Positions 6,167 through 13,014 of a stretch of 14,427 bases of DNA are shown piece after piece. This stretch comes from Clostridiales bacterium (GTDB lineage Bacteria; Bacillota; Clostridia; Oscillospirales; Oscillospiraceae): NCBI GenBank assembly GCA_019418525.1, contig DYBS01000040.1, forward strand, positions 1 through 14,427, written 5' to 3'. The position numbers and the translations under genes are program-made. How positions within the stretch are numbered: the stretch's first letter is position 1; every line of letters begins with the position of its first letter. The notes under the pieces are model-generated. The model made no database searches and was not told the origin of the DNA. It saw nothing but the letters and a program-made list of their open reading frames with translations.

Positions 6167-7693
6167 ATGAAACTCAGCCGCTCCTCCCTGCTCTACGGCA
6201 CGCTCCTCCTCACCGGGGTGAGCCTGGTGTCCCAGGTGCTGGGGTTCGTGTACCGCATCCTGCTCTCCCGGCTGGTGGGGGCGGAGTTTATGGGGCTTTA
6301 CCAGCTGGTAATGCCGGTGTACTCAGTGCTCCTCTCCCTCACCGCCATCGGGCTCACGGTGGCGGTGTCCAACCTGTCCGCCGAGTACGGCGCCCGGGGG
6401 ATGGCGGGGGCCATGCCGGCGGTGCTGCGCAAGTGCCTGGTGGCTTTTTTCCTCCTCTTCCTGCCGGTGGCCCTGGTCACCGCCCTGGGCTCGGATTGGA
6501 TCTCCACCGCCCTCTTGGGGGACGCCCGCACCCAACTGGGGCTGCTGCTCCTGCTGCCCTGCGTGCTTCTCACCGGGGTAGAGAACCTGCACAAGCACGC
6601 CTTCTATGGCGCGGGGCACATCCGCCCCCCGGCGGCGGTGGAGCTGTGTGAGCAGTTCCTCCGCACCGGGGCAGTGCTGGGCCTGCTGGTGGTTCTGCGC
6701 CCCCGGGGTGGGGAGCGCACGGTGGGAACCATCGTGTTGGGAATGACGGTGTGCGAGGTCTTTTCCGCCGTCACTCTCACCGCCCTGTTCCGGCGGCACA
6801 CCGCACCCCTCCCCCGCTCGGCGCCGGAGCGGGGATTAAATAAGCGCATCGCCTCCATCGCCGCCCCCATCGGCCTCACCTCCCTGCTGGGGAACCTGAT
6901 GGGCTCGGCCAACGCAGTGCTTATCCCCCAACAGCTGGTAGCGGCCGGGGCCGACGTCACCGCCGCCATGAGCGCCTTCGGGGTGCTGTGCGGGATGACA
7001 TTGCCCATGCTGTGCATGCCCACCGCCTTCATTGGGGCCATGGGGCTGGTGCTGGTGCCCCGGCTGGCCCGCAGCGCCGCCCTGGGACGGCTGGACCAGG
7101 TGCGGAGTCGGGTACACAAGGCCATGGCGGCCACGTCGCTGCTGCTGATGCCCTGCCTCTCGCTGCTGGTAGTGCTGGGGCCCACCCTGGGGCGGCTCCT
7201 CTTCCGCAGTGAGCAGGCCGGGGACTACATCCTCCCCCTCTCGGCGGGGGTGCTCTTCTCCTGCTACCAGTCGGTGCTGGGCGGGGTGCTCAACGGCGTG
7301 GGGCGGCAGCAGGCGGCGGCGTGGAACGCCATCCTCTGCGGAGGGGTGCAGCTGGGCCTGACCTGGTTTCTGATGGGCCTGCCCGGGGTGGGCCTCGCGG
7401 GCTATGTAGCCGCCTTCGTGGTGAGCTCCGCCCTGGGGCTGCTCCTCAACTGGCGGCAGGTGGCCCGGTACGCCCACATGCGGCCCCGGCTTTTCCAGTG
7501 GTGCACTGCCCCGGCCCTGTCGGCGGTGCTGATGGGGCTGTGCGTGAACCTGCTCTTCCACTTCCTTCTGGACAGTGGCGTGGGAGAGGTGCCGGCGGCG
7601 GGGGCGTGCGCCCTGTTCGGCTGTGTGGAGTACCTGACCGCCCTCTCCGCCCAGGGGAGCGCCCCGAGGGACCTCTTCCGCACCGGAGCATAG
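6167..7693 (+). CDS. SpoVB-like lipid/polysaccharide flippase (MVF/MATE-like superfamily)
   Basis: This 508-residue polytopic membrane protein fits the SpoVB / oligosaccharide flippase group of the MOP exporter superfamily (SpoVB is about 518 residues with 14 predicted helices). The N-terminus carries the typical pattern GVSLVSQVLGFVYRILLSRLVGAEFMGLYQL near 17-47, where the family binds its lipid-linked substrate. Later repeats include RIASIAAPIGLTSLLGNLMG near 226-245 and a long hydrophobic C-terminal half. In B. subtilis SpoVB acts in spore cortex assembly, probably moving a lipid-linked precursor, so a sporulation role is plausible but inferred. Start: AAGGGGG 7 nt before the ATG. The gene stands alone and ends at a strong terminator. 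A general O-antigen or teichoic-acid-type flippase is the main alternative. Confidence 0.8.
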   Translation: MKLSRSSLLYGTLLLTGVSLVSQVLGFVYRILLSRLVGAEFMGLYQLVMPVYSVLLSLTAIGLTVAVSNLSAEYGARGMAGAMPAVLRKCLVAFFLLFLPVALVTALGSDWISTALLGDARTQLGLLLLLPCVLLTGVENLHKHAFYGAGHIRPPAAVELCEQFLRTGAVLGLLVVLRPRGGERTVGTIVLGMTVCEVFSAVTLTALFRRHTAPLPRSAPERGLNKRIASIAAPIGLTSLLGNLMGSANAVLIPQQLVAAGADVTAAMSAFGVLCGMTLPMLCMPTAFIGAMGLVLVPRLARSAALGRLDQVRSRVHKAMAATSLLLMPCLSLLVVLGPTLGRLLFRSEQAGDYILPLSAGVLFSCYQSVLGGVLNGVGRQQAAAWNAILCGGVQLGLTWFLMGLPGVGLAGYVAAFVVSSALGLLLNWRQVARYAHMRPRLFQWCTAPALSAVLMGLCVNLLFHFLLDSGVGEVPAAGACALFGCVEYLTALSAQGSAPRDLFRTGA

Positions 7694-7698
7694 AAAAC

Positions 7699-7739
7699 GG
7701 GCGCGCCGCAGAATTTGCGGCGCGCCCAATTTGGTTTTT
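7699..7739. terminator. Bidirectional intrinsic terminator between convergent genes
   Basis: A perfect 12-bp GC-rich stem (7699-7710 with 7716-7727, loop GAATT) is followed on the plus strand by AATTTGGTTTTT. On the minus strand it is followed by a short GTTTTC. It lies between the ends of the SpoVB-like gene and the HPr-like gene and can serve both, better for the former. Confidence 0.9.
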
Positions 7740-7745
7740 GGATGC

Positions 7746-7961
7746 TTACCAGCGCTCTACTTCCTCAATGAGCGCGGCGGAATCGGTGACGATCTCCACC
7801 GGCTGGGAGAAGTCCAGCGCATAGATGCCCATGGGAGATTTGGCGTTCATGGAAACCGATCCGTTCAGAGAACGCACGGTGACCGCCTCCGGCACGGAGA
7901 GCGCCAGATCCCGGAGCTTCCGGATGTCCTCCCGCTTGGAGAACGTCTTTGTGATGACCAT
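7746..7961 (-). CDS. HPr-like protein lacking the phosphoryl-accepting histidine
   Basis: This 71-residue protein resembles the phosphocarrier HPr of the sugar phosphotransferase system but is shorter than the usual 85-90 residues. The segment MNAKSPMGIYALDF (about 38-51) aligns with the regulatory-serine region of HPr (LKSIMGVMSLG), so a Ser46 equivalent is kept at about residue 42. The His15 region (GIHARPA in HPr) reads DIRKLRDLA, with no histidine; the protein contains none at all. It therefore cannot carry out normal PEP-dependent phosphotransfer. A regulatory or structural role, by analogy with Crh of Bacillus, is possible but not shown. The start has GGGAGG 8 nt upstream, and a TATAAT box lies at 8006-8011. 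It is probably monocistronic. Confidence 0.8.
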   Translation of the reverse strand: MVITKTFSKREDIRKLRDLALSVPEAVTVRSLNGSVSMNAKSPMGIYALDFSQPVEIVTDSAALIEEVERW

Positions 7962-8005
7962 GGGTAATTCCTCCCGTACTCGCGTAATATCTTCTGTATT
8001 CTATT

Positions 8006-8011
8006 ATTATA
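8006..8011 (-). promoter_or_regulatory. -10 box for the HPr-like gene
   Basis: A consensus TATAAT is present on the minus strand, about 45 nt upstream of the HPr-like ATG. The -35 position carries only a T-run, so the promoter may be weak or assisted. The flanking region 8012-8149 shows no gene and no convincing htpG terminator. Confidence 0.5.
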
Positions 8012-8149
8012 GTACAGGACCCGGAGGAAAAAAAGAATTTATCCGATTTTGTGAGCCAGTCTTTGAAACGAAAACCGGCCTGAAATTCAGCAATATGGCC
8101 AAAGTTTCGAGAATGCAACCCTTTTCCCCCAGAAATTGTCCGGTCCGCT

Positions 8150-10075
8150 TTACTGCATCAGAGAGCAGACCAGCTCGGCGTAGGCGGTGGGGTCGGCCAG
8201 GGGCAGCCCGGCAATGAGCTGGGCCTGGGCGTAGAGGATCTGGGCATAGGTCTTGGCCTTGTCCTTGTCGCTCTCCATGGCGGACTTCAGGGCGGCAAAA
8301 GCAGAGGAGTCGGGGTTGAGCTCCAGCACCCGCTGGGCCTTCATGTCGGCTGCGCGCTCGGGGTCCATACGGTTGAAGTACTTCTCCATCTCCAGCGTGA
8401 TGGGGCCGTCGGTGGTGAGGCACACCGCGCCGCTCTTGAGGATCTTGGAGATGCGGGCTTCCTTGATCTCGTCGCCCAGGGCCTCCTTCACGAAGTCCAG
8501 CACGTCCTTATTCTCCTCGGCCTGCTGCTTGGCCTTCTCCTTGTCCTCGTCGCTCTCGGGGAGGGCGTCCTCGTCGTTGACCGACTTGAAGGACTTCTCG
8601 TTCACCGCACCCAGGGAGTTGATGACGAACTCGTCGGGGTCGTCGGTGAGGCAGAGGATGTCGTAGCCCTTGTCCAGGATGCGCTCGGCCTGGGGCAGGC
8701 GGGCGATCTTCTCGGCGCTCTCGCCAGCGGCGAAGTAGATGAAGGGCTGGTCCTCGGCCATGTGCTCCTGGTACTCGGCCAGGGTAATGAGCTTGCCCTC
8801 CTTGGCGGACCAGAACAGCAGGAGGTCCTTCAAAAAGTCCTTGTGGGCGCCGTAGTCATCCAGCACGCCGTACTTGATCTGCATGCCGAAGCTCTTCCAG
8901 AACTGCTCGTACTTCTCCCGGTCGTCCTTCTGGAGCTTCATGAGCTCGGCCTTGATCTTCTTGTCCAGATTGGAGGCGATCACCTTCAGCTGGCGGGTGT
9001 GCTGGAGCATCTCACGGGAGATGTTGAGGGAGAAGTCCTGGGAGTCCACCACGCCGCGGACAAAGCGGAAGTGGTCGCTGACCAGGTCCGCGCACTGGTC
9101 CATGATGAGGACGCCCGAGGAGTAGAGCTGCAGGCCCTTCTCGTAGTCCCGGGTGTAGAAGTTATAGGGGGCGTGGGCGGGGATATAGAGCATGGCCTTG
9201 TACTCCACCGCGCCCTCGGCGGAGACGTGGACGACGCTGAGGGGGTCCTCCCAGTCGCCGTACTTCTCCTTATAGAACTGGTTGTACTCCTCGTCCTTCA
9301 CCTCGCTCTTGGGCCGCTGCCACAGGGGCACCATGGAGTTGAGGGTCTGCCACTCGTCATAGTCCTCCCACTCGGGCTTGTAGTCGTCACCGGCGTCCTC
9401 GGGGCGGGGTTTTTGTCTGGACTTGTGCATGAGCATGACGATGGGGTAGTGGATGTAGTCGGAGTACTTCTTCACCAGGTCGGCGATACGGTACTGCTCC
9501 AGGTACTCGTCATAGTGGTCGTCCTCGGTGTTGGCCTTGATGTGCAGCACCACGTCGGTGCCGGCGCCGGCCTTCTCGCAGGGCTCGATGGTGTAGCCGT
9601 CCTTGCCGTCGGACTGCCAGCGCCAGGCCTGGTCGCTGCCGTAGGCCTTGGAGGTGACGGTCACCTGGTCGGCCACCATGAAGGCGGAGTAGAAGCCCAC
9701 GCCGAACTGGCCGATGATGTCCACGTCGCTCTTGCCCTCGCCGGCGTCCTTGGCGGCCATGTCCTGCTTGAACTGCAGGGAACCGCTCTTGGCGATGGTG
9801 CCCAGGTTCTCCTCCAGCTCCTCCTTGGTCATGCCGATGCCGTTGTCGCTGATGGTGAGGGTCCGGGCGATCTGGTCGGGGGTCAGGGTGATCTTGAAGT
9901 CGGAGCGGTCCAGGCCCACCTGGTCGTCGGTGAGGGCCTTATAGGCCAGCTTGTCCACGGCGTCGCTGGCGTTGGAGATGAGCTCGCGCAGGAAGATCTC
10001 CTTGTGGGTGTAGATGGAGTTGATCATCAGGTCCAGCAGGCGCTGGGACTCGGCCTGAAAGGCTTTCTTTTCCAT
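8150..10075 (-). CDS. htpG: Molecular chaperone HtpG (Hsp90 family)
   Basis: This 641-residue cytoplasmic ATP-dependent chaperone folds or remodels client proteins under stress. The N-terminal GHKL ATPase domain shows all motifs: ELISNASDAVDKL near 31-43 (catalytic Glu about 31, Mg-binding Asn about 35), ISDNGIGMT near 75-83 and GQFGVGFYSAFMV near 122-134. The middle domain contains NISREMLQHTRQLKVI, and the C-terminal dimerisation domain follows a charged linker rich in Asp, Glu and Lys. As in other bacterial proteins there is no MEEVD tail. The ATG at 10075 is preferred over one nine codons upstream because GGGAGG lies 8-9 nt before it. A promoter and a CIRCE operator lie directly upstream, so heat-inducible control by HrcA is likely. 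The PPC-domain gene is divergent. Confidence 0.96.
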   Translation of the reverse strand: MEKKAFQAESQRLLDLMINSIYTHKEIFLRELISNASDAVDKLAYKALTDDQVGLDRSDFKITLTPDQIARTLTISDNGIGMTKEELEENLGTIAKSGSLQFKQDMAAKDAGEGKSDVDIIGQFGVGFYSAFMVADQVTVTSKAYGSDQAWRWQSDGKDGYTIEPCEKAGAGTDVVLHIKANTEDDHYDEYLEQYRIADLVKKYSDYIHYPIVMLMHKSRQKPRPEDAGDDYKPEWEDYDEWQTLNSMVPLWQRPKSEVKDEEYNQFYKEKYGDWEDPLSVVHVSAEGAVEYKAMLYIPAHAPYNFYTRDYEKGLQLYSSGVLIMDQCADLVSDHFRFVRGVVDSQDFSLNISREMLQHTRQLKVIASNLDKKIKAELMKLQKDDREKYEQFWKSFGMQIKYGVLDDYGAHKDFLKDLLLFWSAKEGKLITLAEYQEHMAEDQPFIYFAAGESAEKIARLPQAERILDKGYDILCLTDDPDEFVINSLGAVNEKSFKSVNDEDALPESDEDKEKAKQQAEENKDVLDFVKEALGDEIKEARISKILKSGAVCLTTDGPITLEMEKYFNRMDPERAADMKAQRVLELNPDSSAFAALKSAMESDKDKAKTYAQILYAQAQLIAGLPLADPTAYAELVCSLMQ

Positions 10076-10118
10076 AAAAACTTCCTCCCTATATAAAAAC
10101 AAATCGTTATACGAAGTT

Positions 10119-10145
10119 TTAGCACTCTTCCATTCTGAGTGCTAA
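10119..10145. promoter_or_regulatory. CIRCE operator (HrcA-binding site) of htpG
   Basis: A perfect inverted repeat TTAGCACTC-N9-GAGTGCTAA is present. This is the consensus CIRCE element bound by the heat-shock repressor HrcA. It begins 4 nt downstream of the predicted htpG -10 box, covers the predicted transcription start, and ends 43 nt before the htpG ATG, the usual position for repression. It is more than 60 nt from the divergent promoter, so it probably controls htpG only. Confidence 0.95.
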
Positions 10146-10149
10146 GAGT

Positions 10150-10178
10150 ATGATAGTCCTTCGCACAGCAATTTTCAA
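10150..10178 (-). promoter_or_regulatory. Sigma-A-like promoter of htpG
   Basis: On the minus strand TTGAAA (10173-10178) and TATCAT (10150-10155) are spaced by 17 nt, immediately upstream of the CIRCE element. The arrangement is the one expected for an HrcA-repressed vegetative promoter. Confidence 0.8.
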
Positions 10179-10211
10179 GGGGGTTTTCAGATTGTTTACA
10201 ATTCCCTCCCC

Positions 10212-10240
10212 TTGCCGGACGATACCGGGGGCATTATAAT
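10212..10240 (+). promoter_or_regulatory. Sigma-A-like promoter of the PPC-phosphoesterase operon
   Basis: TTGCCG (10212-10217), 17 nt, then a consensus TATAAT (10235-10240). Transcription should begin near 10247, which leaves room for a ribosome site only ahead of the ATG at 10274, not the one at 10253. Confidence 0.75.
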
Positions 10241-10273
10241 GGAGCAAACCGCATGTCAAAGGGGGAGCGAACC

Positions 10274-10675
10274 ATGTCCATCCACTGTTTCCGCCTCCAC
10301 CGGGGGGACGACCTGCGCCGGTCCCTGGAGGAGTACGCCCGCGCCCACGCCATCGACGCGGCGGTGGTGCTGTCCGCCGTGGGCTGTCTGAGCCGGGCGG
10401 TGATCCGGGACGCCTCCGGGGTAAAGGTCCACACCCTGGACGAGCCGCTGGAGATCGTCTCCCTCATGGGCACTCTCTCAAAAGAGCGGCTCCACCTGCA
10501 CATCTCCCTGGCCCGGGAGGATCTGACTACTCTCGGAGGGCATTTAAAAGACGGGTGCATCGTCAACACCACCTGCGAGGTGGTGCTCCAGGAGGTGCCC
10601 GGGGTGGCCTTCGGCCGGGTGTGGGACGAGGAGACCGGCTATGAGGAGCTGGACATCCGGCCCCTCACGCCGTAA
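10274..10675 (+). CDS. PPC (DUF296) domain protein
   Basis: This 133-residue protein is a single PPC/DUF296 domain, the fold found alone in bacteria and fused to AT-hooks in plants. The signature is LHLHISLA (His about 74 and 76), followed by GGHLKDGCIVNTTCEVVL with His about 90 and Glu about 102. The three histidines form the metal-binding site in solved bacterial relatives, which is family knowledge. The domain begins with FRLHRGDDLRRSLEEYARAHAI, also typical. The function in bacteria is unknown; DNA binding is annotated by analogy only. The ATG at 10274 is chosen because AAGGGGGAG precedes it at 6 nt and because the upstream ATG at 10253 would have almost no leader. The metallophosphoesterase gene follows after 11 nt, so the two are co-transcribed. 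Confidence 0.85.
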   Translation: MSIHCFRLHRGDDLRRSLEEYARAHAIDAAVVLSAVGCLSRAVIRDASGVKVHTLDEPLEIVSLMGTLSKERLHLHISLAREDLTTLGGHLKDGCIVNTTCEVVLQEVPGVAFGRVWDEETGYEELDIRPLTP

Positions 10676-10686
10676 GGGGGCGCTCC

Positions 10687-11865
10687 ATGGAATATGTCAC
10701 CGTGCGCCCCCTCACCCTGGACCCGGACCGGCGAGTGCTGGTCCTCAGCGATGTCCACGGCAACCGGGACTTTTTCTGGTCCCTCTTGAAAGCGTTAAAC
10801 TTCTCCCCGGAGGACGAGCTCATCCTGCTGGGCGATTTGCTGGAAAAAGGCGAGGAGAGCCTCACCCTCCTGCGGGAGGTGATGGCCCTCTCCAAAACCC
10901 ACCGGGTCCACATGCTCTGCGGCAACTGCGACAACCTCACCTACAACTTTGCCGACGAGAACCCGGACATCCCCCAGGCTTTTTACGAGTCTTACATCTT
11001 CAAGTGGGGGAACAAGTGCATTTTACGCCAGATGGCCGACGAGCTGGGACTCCCCCTCCGGAGCCCTGATGACTTCCCCGCCCTCCGGGCGGCCATCCGG
11101 GCCTCCTACGGCCCGGAGCTGTCTTTTCTGCGGAGCCTCCCCACCGTCCTCCTCAGCGACGACTTTCTCTTCGTCCACGGGGGCGTGTCCCGGGAGGACC
11201 GGCTGGAGGAGCTCCCCGCCTGGCCGTGCATGAAAAACGACGACTTTCTGGCCAAGCCCTACTCCTTCCGCCGCTGGGTGGTAGTGGGGCACTGGCCGGT
11301 CACCCTCTACCACCTGGACATCCCCAACGCCGCCCCCATCTTCCTGCCCGAGCGGCACATCCTCAGCATCGACGGCGGCTGCCAGCTCAAGTGGGACGGG
11401 CAGCTCAACGCCCTCATCCTCCCCGCCGGAAACCACACCGATTTCCGCTACGCCGCCTGGGACGGCCTGCCCCAGGTGGTGGCCCTGGACGGACAGGCTC
11501 CCTCGACCAATTCCATCAACATCCGCTGGAGCGAGAACCCGGTGGAGGTGCTGGAGCGGGGGGAGGAGTTCTGCCGCTGCCGCCACATCGCCACCGGCCG
11601 GGTGCTGGACATTCTGACCGAGTACCTCTACGAGCAGGACGGCGTCCTCCGCTGCGAGGACTCCACCGATTACCTCCTCCCCGTCTCCCCCGGGGACACC
11701 CTTGCCGTTGTGCGGGAGACCAGCCGGGGCATCCTGGCCAAGCGGAACGGCGTCACCGGCTGGTATTTGGGGCGAATTGCCTGGACCGGGGCGGAGAAAC
11801 CCGCTGTCATCCAAAAAATCCCGCCTTTTTACGGGAAAATCATTGACAAACGCACCCCTCATTGA
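10687..11865 (+). CDS. Calcineurin-like metallophosphoesterase with C-terminal SH3-like segment
   Basis: This 392-residue protein has a phosphoprotein-phosphatase-type metallophosphoesterase domain at about 15-245. Metal ligands are visible in order: LSDVHGN (Asp about 22, His about 24), LGDLLEKG (Asp about 50), CGNCDN (Asn about 80), FVHGGV (His about 164) and VGHWP (His about 202), then LSIDGGC. GDLLEKG and GNCDN differ from the GDxxDRG and GNHE of classical Ser/Thr phosphatases, so the substrate cannot be named. Residues about 330-364 (SPGDTLAVV...KRNGVTGWYLG) look like a small bacterial SH3-like fold, which may recruit a partner. No signal peptide or membrane helix is seen. The ribosome site abuts the stop codon of the PPC gene, suggesting translational coupling. 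The 3' end overlaps the -35 box and spacer of the rplU promoter. Confidence 0.8.
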   Translation: MEYVTVRPLTLDPDRRVLVLSDVHGNRDFFWSLLKALNFSPEDELILLGDLLEKGEESLTLLREVMALSKTHRVHMLCGNCDNLTYNFADENPDIPQAFYESYIFKWGNKCILRQMADELGLPLRSPDDFPALRAAIRASYGPELSFLRSLPTVLLSDDFLFVHGGVSREDRLEELPAWPCMKNDDFLAKPYSFRRWVVVGHWPVTLYHLDIPNAAPIFLPERHILSIDGGCQLKWDGQLNALILPAGNHTDFRYAAWDGLPQVVALDGQAPSTNSINIRWSENPVEVLERGEEFCRCRHIATGRVLDILTEYLYEQDGVLRCEDSTDYLLPVSPGDTLAVVRETSRGILAKRNGVTGWYLGRIAWTGAEKPAVIQKIPPFYGKIIDKRTPH

Positions 11866-11871
11866 TATACT
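11843..11871 (+). promoter_or_regulatory. Consensus promoter of the rplU-prp-rpmA operon
   Basis: TTGACA (11843-11848), 17 nt, TATACT (11866-11871): a near-perfect sigma-A promoter. The -35 box and spacer lie within the last codons of the phosphoesterase gene, and the -10 box begins directly after its TGA. No terminator separates the two units, so upstream transcripts may also run into rplU. Confidence 0.85.
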
Positions 11872-11877
11872 GTTAAG

Positions 11878-11958
11878 GCCGCTTTGAATGGGTCTACAAG
11901 CGGAGCGACACCGCTCCCGCCCCCGACAGCGAGTCCGTAATGAAGGAGTGAAACAAGA
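11878..11958 (+). ncRNA. Candidate ribosomal protein L21 leader (cis-regulatory RNA)
   Basis: The roughly 80-nt leader before rplU holds CCGCTT (11879-11884) pairing with AAGCGG (11898-11903) around a 13-nt loop containing GGGTCTAC. A second stem, GGAGCG-ACAC-CGCTCC (11902-11917), shares two bases with the first. Ribosomal protein L21 leaders are known autoregulatory RNAs in Firmicutes, and position and structure fit. Assignment to that family was made from memory of its general form, not a covariance search. The region ends with AAGGAG ahead of the rplU ATG. Confidence 0.55.
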
Positions 11959-12270
11959 ATGCAGGCAATCATTGTGACTGGCGGCAAGCAGTACAAGGTG
12001 GCGGAGGGCGATACCATTTTCGTCGAGAAGCTGCCCAACGAGGCTGGTGACGCCATCGTGTTCGACAAGGTCCTGGCTGTGGTCGACGGCGACAAGGCCA
12101 CCTTCGGCACCCCCGTGGTGGACGGCGCCAAGGTCGAGGCTTCCGTGGTGAAGAACGGCAAGGGCAAGAAGATCATGGTCTTCAAGTATAAGCCCAAGAA
12201 GGGCTATCACAAGCGCCAGGGTCACCGTCAGCCCTACACCAAGGTGACCATCGGCAAGATCTCCGTGTAA
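11959..12270 (+). CDS. rplU: 50S ribosomal protein L21
   Basis: This 103-residue L21 binds 23S rRNA in the large subunit. The start MQAIIVTGGKQYKVAEGDTI is typical, as is the end, with KYKPKKGYHKRQGHRQPYT near 75-93 (the conserved RNA-binding tail) and TKVTIGKI. The length matches the family (about 102-104). The ribosome site AAGGAG lies about 10 nt before the ATG. It is the first gene of the standard Firmicutes rplU-prp-rpmA cluster, with its own consensus promoter and structured leader. Confidence 0.98.
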   Translation: MQAIIVTGGKQYKVAEGDTIFVEKLPNEAGDAIVFDKVLAVVDGDKATFGTPVVDGAKVEASVVKNGKGKKIMVFKYKPKKGYHKRQGHRQPYTKVTIGKISV

Positions 12271-12277
12271 TTCGGAT

Positions 12278-12604
12278 ATGACCACCATATCCTTCCGCAT
12301 GGAGGGCGAGCGCATCGTGGGCTTTCAGTCGAAGGGCCACAGCGGCTACGCCGAAGCGGGAAGCGACATCGTCTGCGCCGCCATCACCAGCGCCATCCGC
12401 CTGACCGAGTGCGCCGTCAACGACGTGCTGGGCCTGGAGGCCTCGGTGAAGGTCAAGGACGATTCCATCTCGCTGAAACTCCCCGGTGGACTGGGCGAGC
12501 AGAACGAGGAGACCTGCCAGACCCTTCTGGCAGCCCTGATGCTCTACTTTACCCAGCTTCACGAGGAATATCCTGAGCACATTCTCGTGGTGGAGGAGGA
12601 GTAA
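12278..12604 (+). CDS. prp: Ribosomal-processing cysteine protease Prp
   Basis: This 108-residue cysteine protease removes the N-terminal extension of ribosomal protein L27 (family knowledge from Staphylococcus aureus). The active-site block GHSGYAEAGSDIVCAAIT holds the catalytic His (about 21) and Cys (about 33) in the expected positions. The length is typical. It lies between rplU and rpmA, as in most Firmicutes that make an extended L27. The start is 7 nt after the rplU stop. No Shine-Dalgarno sequence is visible in that gap or in the end of rplU, so translation probably depends on coupling to L21. The next in-frame ATG, eight codons in, would remove the first strand of the fold. Confidence 0.95.
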   Translation: MTTISFRMEGERIVGFQSKGHSGYAEAGSDIVCAAITSAIRLTECAVNDVLGLEASVKVKDDSISLKLPGGLGEQNEETCQTLLAALMLYFTQLHEEYPEHILVVEEE

Positions 12605-12653
12605 GTCCTCTCCCCCGAGTGATTGGATCCACACACGTTTGGAGGTGTACAAC

Positions 12654-12938
12654 ATGCTGAATATCGGTCTTCAGTTCTTCGCCCACAAGAAGGGCGTCGG
12701 CTCCACCCGTAACGGCCGTGACTCTGAGTCCAAGCGTCTGGGCGTCAAGCGCGGCGATGGTCAGTTCGTGCTGGCCGGCAACATCCTGGTCCGTCAGCGC
12801 GGCACCCACATTCACCCCGGTGTGAACGTGGGCAAGGGCAGCGACGACACCCTGTTCGCCCTGAAGGACGGCAAGGTCAAGTTCGAGCGCCTGGGCAAGG
12901 ATCGCAAGCAGGTCTCTATCGTGGAGATTGCCCAGTAA
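12654..12938 (+). CDS. rpmA: 50S ribosomal protein L27 with cleavable N-terminal extension
   Basis: This 94-residue L27 has an N-terminus that reaches the peptidyl transferase centre. The protein begins MLNIGLQFFAHKKG. The LQFF motif marks the Prp cleavage site between Phe9 and Ala10, leaving AHKKG as the mature end. GSTRNGRDSESKRLGVK and RQRGTHIHPGVNVG are the usual conserved blocks. The ATG at 12654 is chosen over one five codons earlier because GGAGGTG lies 6-8 nt before it and the extension matches the family. A strong terminator follows. obgE, often next in Firmicutes, is not present here. Confidence 0.97.
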   Translation: MLNIGLQFFAHKKGVGSTRNGRDSESKRLGVKRGDGQFVLAGNILVRQRGTHIHPGVNVGKGSDDTLFALKDGKVKFERLGKDRKQVSIVEIAQ

Positions 12939-12956
12939 CAGCAAAAAGCAACAGAA

Positions 12957-12992
12957 AGCGGCACAGGGAGCAATTCCCTGTGCCGCTTTTTT
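12957..12992 (+). terminator. Intrinsic terminator of rplU-prp-rpmA
   Basis: A perfect 13-bp stem (12957-12969 with 12975-12987, loop GCAAT) is followed by five T residues, then CTTTC. It begins 19 nt after the rpmA stop and ends just 10 nt before the ribosome site of the next gene. Confidence 0.92.
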
Positions 12993-13014
12993 CTTTCATT
13001 AGGAGGTGTTCGGT

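Noticed and set aside
6836..7729. A 297-codon minus-strand frame opposite the SpoVB-like gene
   Set aside because: The product is rich in His, Gln, Pro and Gly, as expected for the complement of a GC-rich membrane protein gene, and it runs through the terminator.
8030..8149. Possible terminator downstream of htpG
   Set aside because: Only short, interrupted complementarities (GGCC pairs, GAAAC/GTTTC) were found, with no contiguous stem followed by a T-run.
8762..10096. A 444-codon open frame opposite htpG
   Set aside because: Shadow of the htpG codon pattern; low-complexity Val/Leu/Gly product; no homology recognised.
10253..10273. Upstream ATG as the start of the PPC-domain gene
   Set aside because: It would lie about 6 nt from the predicted transcription start, whereas the ATG at 10274 has a strong ribosome site.
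11023..12315. A 430-codon minus-strand frame spanning the phosphoesterase, rplU leader and rplU
   Set aside because: It crosses a consensus promoter, a structured leader and a ribosomal protein gene on the opposite strand. Its composition is that of a shadow frame.
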